Shown here: positions 56,112 to 64,000 of the stretch, one piece after another
Numbering within the stretch: position 1 is the first letter of the stretch
Layout: the number at the start of each line of letters is the position of its first letter
Assembly (NCBI GenBank): GCA_903813345.2
Contig: CAIIXF020000012.1
Span: 31,213,001 to 31,277,000 of the forward strand
Direction of reading: 5' to 3'
DNA: 64,000 nucleotides
Source of the DNA: Owenia fusiformis
Taxonomy: Eukaryota > Annelida > Polychaeta > Sabellida > Oweniidae
Position numbers and translations under genes: made by a program
The notes under the pieces: model-generated
What the model was told of the DNA's origin: nothing
What the model saw: the letters and a program-made list of their open reading frames with translations, nothing else
Databases searched by the model: none

Positions 56112-56559
56112 GTTGGCTATTTGCTTTACAGAATCAAGTCTATACTCTACATACATATATACGCTGTTAAGAGATAATTTTAAAGTAAAATGCCCTTTTC
56201 GAATTTCAATACAATTCGGTTACAGTAACTTGGCTAAACATCAGTTGAACATACTCATAAAACGCATGACAGTAAACGTACTAAACTTGAATAGTGTTCT
56301 TTGTACCGTTAAAATAATTACTCAAATGAAATGAATTTAGAAAAAATCGAAATGAAGTTTTCACTTATTTATCGTATTTTCTGAAGAAGATCGTTTACAT
56401 ATAAAACGTTCTCAACATACGCAACTGTACAAAAATATCACAGGGTAGAATCTAGAATAATTTTGACTCCATCAAAGAAACTAGAAATTAACCAAGGTGG
56501 GACTTGAAGATGGTCACGTTCATTAAATGTGTAATAGTGAACACAGAAAGTAATATAGA

Positions 56560-56770
56560 GGAAAACCTGTAAAGTAGAACCCCTCTGTTAGATGAACATT
56601 TTCAGAAGACCAACTGACGTAACATTAAATATTTTCAGAATCCGAAAACCAACTGACTAATATTAAATGAGCCTCTTTAAGTGGAACATGTAAAGTGGAA
56701 CACGTAAAGTGGAACACTTTTCTGGAGGTATCAAACGAGTTCCACGTTTACAGGTTTTACTGTACATCAT
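56560..56770. repeat. AGTGGAACACCTC dispersed repeat, copy 2
   Basis: 'Gtagaacccctctgtt', 'agaccaactgac' and 'aagtggaaca' recur, ending 'caggttttactgta'. It lies upstream of the CRAL-TRIO gene. Confidence 0.65.
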
Positions 56771-58494
56771 TTATGCCTTACCATTAAATCATGTTTTAAA
56801 AGGAGAGGAGTCACCGTGTGCTTTTCGTTTCGCTAGAGAAAAAATCTTAAATATTAAATAGCCTTGGATTTTATATGATCAACTCAGAGCCCAGGGACAA
56901 TACATGAAAATGCACAAGGGGTAACATTTGAATTCTACACAAGATTACAGATTAATTAAGATTGTCCTTGATAAGAATAAGACAAACACAGTATACAGTT
57001 AATCCCATATAATTTATTTGTAAATATTTCATAAGCCATTCCATAATTTTAGTCTTTTGCTGTCTATCTTCCCTCATAGCAAAATTTCTCAAAAAGTTCA
57101 TGATTTTGCCACCATTTTGCAAAAGTAGTTTTAGACATGTTTAGAATATAAATAAAACTTTGCTTGTAAGATCGCTTGATAATTGATTGTTCTCTAATTT
57201 TAATGTTAGAAAGCCTCATTGTGTTTTACCCAGAATGCAATAGCCTTGTACAAAAAAATATAAAACCATGATATCTGATTATTTCAATATTTAAAGGCAA
57301 CTACATCACTTTGGTTCTTTTTATTTAAAGGGAGAATCAGATCTAGCGAAGTTTTAAACAGAACTGTAGAATAGAATATTTTTTGGCTCATATCATTCCT
57401 TGTCATGTCTATTATCTAGAAGTCCCAAAGTGCATACTTTATTTCAGGAAAACTTAAGATTTATACAATAATGTATTATTTTTCTAATGTTGTTACCAGA
57501 TTCATTACTTGGGAGCACCATGGGCTCTACCACCATCTGATAGAGTCCATGGGAGCACTTTGAATCCTTAATAATTTTACCAATTTATAAAATATTTTAG
57601 GAGATATTGTATTTGAAATTGTAAGGAACAGATTGTAAGGACCATGTACCTTTTTCTTTACAGAGGGTACATGGTTTTTAAAGTAAGGTCAATTATACAT
57701 GTTGCTTGAATTTTTTCACCACTATAGATCTGATTCTGCCTTTAAATAATAGTGAACAATCTTTTATTATTCTTTATTGGGAATTTAAAAGCATGAATGC
57801 ATGTACTAGCCTGAGTGTGAGTTCGAGTGCATTATTAGGATACATGAATGGTTTTAATTTCCTTATAGGGAATGATACAAGGTTCTTTATTGCAATTCAA
57901 ATACACAATCACTGATAGTGTCACTCCTTAACCAATAATAGCACAGCTCGGTTCATTATGAAACGGTAATGCACTGTAAAATAATATATCTGCTCATCAT
58001 CCACTCTTTAACAATAATGGCACAACTCGGTTCATAATGAAACCATAATGCACTGTAAAATATGTTTATGTTCAGTTGACCATAAACCTTGAATTAATGC
58101 ACTGAAATACTCTAAGCCCATTGGCTGAGACACACTTGGCACATTTGAATATTTAATATTCAATTATTCTAGCCTCAATTCTCGATAGCACTTCTCATCA
58201 AACCAACAGATCAAACGATGGATTTTTGATATTGCATGTTTTCTAACCCACCATTTTGATATGATATGCTGTTGAAGTTTCACTTGAAGAAAAGTATTCT
58301 CACAGGCCTATACAGCCAAATTACATTGGACGCAGTACCAGCCGGCACTAGGCTCGTTGGGTCAATGGGGCCTGTCCAATCTCGTTACGAGTCCCGTAAT
58401 TGCTTGTATGAGGGCCGATATAATTTGCCTGTGTACCACTTTGTGAGCAGAAATGACCAAGAAAGCAAACAAAAAACAATTAATTAAGGTGCAT

Positions 58495-58810
58495 TAATAT
58501 AAGGTGTTCACATTATGAGGTGTTCACATTATGAGGTGTTCACATTATGAGGTGTTCACATTATGAAGCAGTCACACTGTAAGGTACATTATGAGGTGTT
58601 CCCATTGTGAGGTGCTCAATCTATGAGGTGTTCAAATTATAAAACATTCACATTTTAAGGTGCATTATGAGGTGTTCACACTTTAAGGTGCATTATGAGG
58701 TGTTTCCATTGTGAGGTGCTCTCTTTATGAAGTGTTCACACTTTAAGCCTTAAGGTGCATTATGAGGTGTTGAAATATGAGTTGTTCCCATTATGAAGTG
58801 TTATTATGAG
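58495..58810. repeat. tandem repeat AGGTGTTCACATTATG
   Basis: A 16-base unit is repeated perfectly about four times at 58501-58565. It then continues as diverged copies mixed with 'aaggtgcattatg' for about 240 bases. Confidence 0.88.
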
Positions 58811-59434
58811 GGGTTTATAATATTGATCCTTATCGTGTTGCTTATCTTGCAAAATCTCTCTATACCCTTATGAATTCTCTTCAGAAGTTATATTGTACAA
58901 AACTGTCCTTTATACTGTATATATACACATTAAAAATACAGTGTCATGGCAAGATTTTAGTACTTTTACAACATAAATTGGTAATATTTAGCTAGAAAGT
59001 TTTGGGTTTGGTCACATTTTAATATTCACATTAAAACCTGTATACTGTACTTCTACTAATTTGGCGCTTCTTATTTTGCTGGACTTGCTGTTTTGAACAT
59101 TTGGCAGCTACTTAATGTGGCAGACTTGCAATATAACAATCTACTAATGGTACTAATTTACATGTTATTAAAATGACAGCTACTTAATTTGGCGGATCTG
59201 CCCAATTAAAATGGCCGCTTAAACCTAGTTAAGCAGAAGTACAATATCCCAACACCTATGAGCATTTTTTGGCCCAATTTTATACTCTTCCATTGATTAC
59301 CATGTTAAAACAAACACATTGACCAGTCCCAATGGTGTTCAGATTAGACAAGTTTTACTGTGAATGATTTTGTTTGACTGGGATGTCATTGTAAAAGTAC
59401 CTTACATTTTTTACACACAGGCGTCAAAATTGAC

Positions 59435-59440
59435 TTTATT
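59435..59440 (-). promoter_or_regulatory. possible polyadenylation signal AATAAA for TMEM120
   Basis: AATAAA on the minus strand, about 56 bases after the TMEM120 stop codon (59496-59498). Confidence 0.4.
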
Positions 59441-59495
59441 TGGCATTCAAAAATTGCTAAGTCTGTCCCTGTACCATGTCAACTTCTCTTTGGCT

Positions 59496-61657
59496 CTACT
59501 CTGCCTTTTGTGTCATATCATTGTATTTGCTTCGTAAGTATTTAATGTTGATCCCTTCTTTGCTTAGTTTTTTCTTCACAACTCCAAGCAGAGTTAATGT
59601 GTTTCCAGCAAATAGAACCAAAAATATGATTGCCAGTACATATACCTGGAAAAAGAATAAAATATTTCATTTAATACTGTGGGGTATCAGCAAAGCCTGT
59701 TTAAGTAGAACACTTTTGGTACCTCTAAGAAGTTTTCCACTTGGGAGGTGTACCACTTATAGAGGTTCACTTAACATTAAGTCAATTGGTCTTGGGACTC
59801 TGAAAAGTGTTCCACTTAAAGAGGTATTCGACTTCTAGAGGTTTCATTATTGCTGATCAAGTTCTACACAAGAGCACATTGACAATCATGATACAGTTCA
59901 ATAACTGCAGTGATCTCCCCAGCATTAAAGCAAGTGGACGCATCACCCACCTGAGATTTTGAAAATAGGCTTGCATCAACCTGAAAATCTATTTCACCCA
60001 CTTGCAAATGAGAAATATCATGAAAAATTGGCATATTTTTACCAATTTTGGTCTGAATTGTGAAAATGAGAATTTTGCACCCACCTAAGAAAAAATCCTG
60101 GGGAGATCACTGAACTGTAATCCCCACTCTCAAATATTTTGTAATTCATATTAATATGGAACTTATAAAATCAATAGATTTGGCCATAGACCTTATTTTC
60201 AAAAAGTATTTAAGCTGGCCAATGCTAAAGATTTGTCAAATTTTTATGGGAAATAAATAGATTTTGAAACATTTTGGCAGATTGCAGTTAAAAATGAGTT
60301 AAAAATGGGAGATTTATCGGTAAATGATAGAGTAGATTGTAATTTTTACTATAAATAACTATATAATAGATTCCTGTAAAAGGCTAAGTAGTCAGGCCTT
60401 ATACAGGGTGTCAAATAAATATGTTCTCCCCCATAATTTCAAAAATATGAACTTTTGTGCACAAAAGTGCATCTAATACACCAGATGTGAGTAGAAATAA
60501 TCTTGATTTATTTCATTAAACATTTAAAATTCATATTTGGAATCTACATGTAAAATTACATCTAGAAATGTGGTTTTGAAAAGAGTTCATCAACTTTCAA
60601 AATTCAATTTTCTTTAAAAATGTGACTTCTAGGTCGGGGAGATTCCCTATACACCCAATGTTGTAAAATCACAAAAAGTGAAATATCTTTTCTTGTGTTG
60701 GGCAGGTAACATTTTCTTTTACTGGATACATTTTAATTTGTATAACTATCAGATACATACGGGTAATATGAAAAGTGAACCACTAAAACTGATGATTATT
60801 CAAGTTTATGGGAATTTTGTAATACCCTGCCATGTTATTTCCCCCGAATCAGCCACCTGGTGGCAAAAGTGGAAACTACCCACTCGCATCTGAGTAATTG
60901 AGCTAATCATATGAAACTTCTTGTAGAACAGCTCCATGAAGCCTAGTTTTGATGTGCTAAAGACCAACTCAGATATCATACAGACAAAAAAGGACTCCAA
61001 CATTATGTGGATGTAAAAGCTAAGGGGATACATATTTATTTGACACCCTGTAGAATTCAATCAATTAAAGTTTCTCATTCTTACCTGCCATTCCTCACAT
61101 TTAGGGTCATGTGAGAGCTGGTAGAGAACATAAGCATTGTAAAGCTGGAATAGCTAGAAATAAAAAAAATATTTTCATTTAATTCATATGTTCTATACTG
61201 TATTTCTTTTTAATTTGGCAAGCCTTTTAATTTTGCATATTAAAAGAATTGCCAAATTAAATATTCACCAAAATATATTCGTTCAGGACACTTCCAGTTG
61301 GAAGAAAGATTCCAAAAAGCAACAAGATATATTGAAGAAATTTATATGAACAACAAGAAATATTGAAGAAATTGTTCATCAACAACACTGCAGAATGCTA
61401 ACCGCTGACTGCTGAACACCAACCGCCAACTTCCAAATGTCCACAAAAAAGATAGAAACTATAACTAAAATATATGTCACCACTAGTGGTGTTGACATTA
61501 AAAGTGAAAGGTGTAACAGTTTACAAACTCAAATTGGATAAAGCCCCTCAAACCATGAATAATAACCCATTTTATGCTAGCAGCATACTTACATATGCAC
61601 CGAATAAGAAGGGAAGTAAATATGTTAATCCTCTCCACATCCAAGACTGGAAGCCCT
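59496..61657 (-). CDS. tmem120: TMEM120 homologue, last three exons (5' partial)
   Basis: Minus-strand exons with matching phases: 61593-61657 ([20 protein letters not shown]), 61085-61153 ([23 protein letters not shown]) and 59496-59645 ([20 protein letters not shown], then a basic tail ending NDMTQKAE-stop). The order and residues match the C-terminal transmembrane part of animal TMEM120A/B. These are multi-pass ER/nuclear-envelope proteins that bind coenzyme A and resemble fatty-acid elongases in fold; an ion-channel role (TACAN) is disputed. The coiled-coil N-terminus and first membrane segments were not found between 61658 and the window end. A mariner-like MITE lies in the last intron. 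Confidence 0.9.
59690..59850. repeat. AGTGGAACACCTC dispersed repeat, copy 3 (inverted)
   Basis: Reverse-complement relative: 'agcctgtttaagtagaacac', 'acttatagaggttcact', 'tcaattggtcttgggactct'. It lies just inside the last TMEM120 intron, and a short plus-strand ORF here is only this repeat. Confidence 0.65.
60404..61050. mobile_element. 647-bp mariner-like MITE
   Basis: CAGGGTGTCAAATAAATATG at the left is mirrored by CATATTTATTTGACACCCTG at the right, flanked by TA on each side (60402-60403 and 61051-61052). It lies in the last TMEM120 intron. The ORFs it contains are short and unrelated to transposases. Confidence 0.85.
61385..61500. repeat. GTCACC-hairpin repeat, copy 3
   Basis: 'Ctgctgaacaccaaccgcc' is followed by 'atatgtcaccactagtggtg' in a TMEM120 intron. 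Same family as 18600-18680. Confidence 0.5.
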
Positions 61658-62394
61658 CTAAAAATAAACAAACAAACACATTAAAATCACTGGCATGTAG
61701 CGATTATAGCGGTCCTGTCTTGGCTTATTGAATTGTTACGAAGTTACGTATGCGGTGCGGAAGTTAGAGAGCAAATGACCATCATTTCAATGTAATAGTT
61801 AATGCAGGAAAATTGAGATTAGGCCATTGGAGTATTTGTTTCATGCATTTGTAAAACGTTACCCACTCATAGGTCATACTTATCGTTAAACCAATAACTC
61901 AAATATATGCCCTTGTACACCGATCACCTGTTGAAATTAATACAGGCCGATTTCAACAAATGTAAACGGCGATATATTTAAAATCGTATTCAAGCATGAC
62001 CACGTCCCAACTTCTTTTGTTTTCTTTACAACTAAGCTATGACTGCAGTCTATTCAGTGTTGCGTATCGAACCTTGTTTATTATAAAAATAGTGCAACAA
62101 CAAGCAGAATTCACACATTTACCTTATACTTATTCTCAACTGAAGACATTGAATTTATCTCTTAGGTTTTACATTATAAATATCTTAACATGCAGAATAC
62201 GAAAATAGAGGCTTAGGCCCAACTTTGTATGAATTTTATGAGAATAATCTGATTTTAGAGAAATGAAAAGAAAAATGTCCACACACTACACAAAATATTT
62301 ATGGTTCCCCGGGAATACGTATGTGCTGCTTGTATATTAGAATCGTATTCCAGTTACAGAAAGAAGTACATATCATGCTTAACTATATACAACA

Positions 62395-62537
62395 GTTATG
62401 CACTTGGAGGTTTTGGATACAGGGAATATCCCGAGGGATATATAATATGTCTTCCCTTGGTCCCTTCGGTCCCTCGGGAAGATATATTGTATATCCCTCG
62501 GGATATTCCCTGTATCCAAAACCTCCAATTGCATAAC
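62395..62537. mobile_element. 143-bp near-perfect palindrome
   Basis: GTTATGCACTTGGAGGTTTT at the left is mirrored by AAAACCTCCAATTGCATAAC at the right. The arms are about 62 bases, with only a short centre (TTGGTCCCTTCGGTCCC). ORFs on both strands here are by-products of the palindrome. Confidence 0.88.
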
Positions 62538-63067
62538 CCCTATATATTGGCCAAGGGATAATCCCAATATCCTGACTATATGATAATATGTTTATCCCAT
62601 ACCAATCTTGGTAATCTGGTTCACATTGTTAAATCGTGGAAATATTTTAGAATATTCATGTCCAGTTTTGTTTTCTTGGCCGTGGGCGGATTTTCATGTT
62701 CTCTCAAATAATCCCATATTTATTTTCTCGAATTTTTTATTGATAAAGTGGATGCCCTTTCCCTTTTTTAACTATCAAACAGACCCTGATTGTCTGTGTT
62801 TTCTTCATTGCCGTTTACAGTCATTCCGCGAACGTTACAAATTATGAACAAATATGCAAGCGGCGATAATGACGTAGCGGGCAGATATACTACATCTGCC
62901 CGCTTGGAGCGGGACATAAAGCTTTATCCCATGGTTGCAAGGAGGATATAGATCGAATATCACATGATGATATATTTGATATGTGGATCAAGATATCATA
63001 TTTTATCAAACAATTTACAAACCATCGAATATCACTTTTAAACTATCGAATATCACATCTTAAATAG

Positions 63068-63222
63068 AGGATATCCTATGATTTATGAGTGATATGATTT
63101 TTATCCACGAATGGATATGATATCTGCACGAGTGAGCGTAGCGAGAGAGTGCAGATACATGTATCAACATCCATGAGTGGATTAAAATCATATCACGAGT
63201 AAATCATAGGATGTTCTTTATA
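63068..63222. mobile_element. palindromic MITE family D, copy 2
   Basis: 'Ggatatcctatgattta' is mirrored by 'taaatcataggatgttct', with central 'gatatctgcacgagtgagcg' and an inverted 'gagagtgcagat'. Same organisation as 42815-42970. Confidence 0.7.
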
Positions 63223-63644
63223 TTCCATAGTTAAAGTCATCATCAGAATCTTCGGGAATTAAGTGATCTAAAACGAATTTTCCAAACGATACGGCGATAT
63301 TGACACTTAGCCTCGTTTTGAGTCTGAAGTAGCAAAAATCCATTAACCATGGCATACGGCGCCGCATGTCATGGCTAAAACACCGTATGCTATGGTTAAG
63401 TGAAAATTTGCCAAAAATATCATATTTTACCACTGATTTCAAAAATACCGTTTTTATTTTGACATGTTATCCTATGGATATCATGCTAACTATGGAATAA
63501 TATAGGAATATCCCATGGCGTAGAATAATGGAAATAACGTCACAACGCATGCGCGTAAATCGACATTGCATGGTCCAAAGATTTCAATGGAGAGCAGTCT
63601 TCATCAAAATTTAAAATCTTAATAACTTTTTAGCAAAGCATTTA

Positions 63645-63990
63645 TTTTCTTAGGATTCAACGGATCCTTGTTAGACCCAACGAAGTGTTCATTTTGATAT
63701 ATAAAACAGCAAAATCCATCCACAGATCTTTCGGCCTTTTAATGATTTAATTTTCGGGATATTTTGCTAAAATCCCCCATTGGGCGCCATTATAAACTTT
63801 GAAAAAAAACAAATCCTCATCATTTCATATCATTCGTTAAGTGATCTAAACAACTCCAATCGCTTAGGATTCAACGGATTCTAAGAGATCAAAGCTAATA
63901 CAATATGTTGACAACCACCATTTCAATATCTGCCGCATAATCTTTCGGCCTTTTGGGTTATAAATTTGTCAAGATTTTGATTTTCGACCA
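63645..63990. repeat. two diverged direct copies of a roughly 130-bp block
   Basis: 'Taggattcaacggat' followed by 'atctttcggccttt' occurs at 63650-63745 and again at 63866-63955, with intervening similarity. Confidence 0.55.
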
Positions 63991-64000
63991 TTAATGACGT

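Larger units (their letters stand above)
56112..59495. other. intergenic region between CRAL-TRIO start and TMEM120 end
   Basis: No supported gene. It holds the CRAL-TRIO upstream region, a dispersed repeat (56560-56770) and a tandem array (58495-58810). ORFs at 57706 and 58266 are short and show no family features. Confidence 0.5.
61658..64000. other. region upstream of the visible TMEM120 exons
   Basis: Probably TMEM120 intron, at least in part. It holds a long palindrome (62395-62537), a hairpin at about 62878-62910 (GCGGGCAGAT arms), palindromic MITE D (63068-63222) and a duplicated block at 63645-63990. No further TMEM120 exon was recognised. Confidence 0.45.

Noticed and set aside
58495-58810. 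CRISPR-like regular repeats
   Set aside because: Units are contiguous 16-mers without unique spacers, and the genome is eukaryotic.
62301-62567. Three overlapping ORFs around 62301-62567
   Set aside because: They are produced by the palindrome, which encodes similar peptides on both strands.
63218-63442. Minus-strand 74-aa ORF as an upstream TMEM120 exon
   Set aside because: It shows no similarity to the TMEM120 coiled coil or membrane segments and overlaps MITE-derived sequence.

Overview
This is a eukaryotic, AT-rich, intron-rich and repeat-dense window. Its coding content is spread over many short exons with canonical GT-AG junctions. The gene families fit a marine invertebrate. The best lineage hint is a gene closely resembling squid diisopropyl-fluorophosphatase (DFPase), which suggests a lophotrochozoan, but this is an inference. 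I found no prokaryotic genes, rRNA, CRISPR array or intact tRNA.

Layout by gene: (1) 1-6284 (+), the 3' part of a secreted, probably GPI-anchored alpha-carbonic anhydrase. The exon that should carry the first two zinc-binding histidines is not visible. (2) 26235-8973 (-), a secreted SMP-30/DFPase-like beta-propeller gene in at least seven exons. Its introns hold a young 5.2-kb LTR retrotransposon, a four-copy MITE family and an AGGTCA-rich satellite. (3) 31572-31945 (+), a frameshifted duplicate of the last carbonic anhydrase exon. (4) 41460-34910 (-), a complete six-exon PPTC7-type PP2C phosphatase. (5) 56111-43276 (-), a CRAL-TRIO lipid-transfer protein with six recognised exons and two expected exons not found. 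(6) 61657-59496 (-), the last three exons of a TMEM120 homologue whose 5' part lies upstream or outside the window. These genes are functionally unrelated, and I see no operon or co-regulation.

Most of the rest is mobile or repetitive. The most unusual item is a 2,930-bp DNA element at 52266-55195 inside a CRAL-TRIO intron. It has perfect 51-bp terminal inverted repeats beginning CACGGTG and a perfect 5-bp target duplication (TATTT). Both ends carry mirror-symmetric paired binding-site-like motifs at exactly the same 32-bp spacing. Small intron-containing genes point inward from each end. A related copy of the host repeat lacks the insertion. A nested 502-bp foldback element also starts with CAC and has a 5-bp target duplication. 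CAC termini with 5-bp duplications recall the Transib/RAG superfamily, but no transposase was recognised.

Other notable structures are tandem arrays made from an exon's own splice acceptor and first bases (PPTC7 exon 4; both carbonic anhydrase tail exons), an element ended by inverted 16-bp minisatellites, several long foldback palindromes, and a MITE lying six bases beyond a DFPase-like splice donor.
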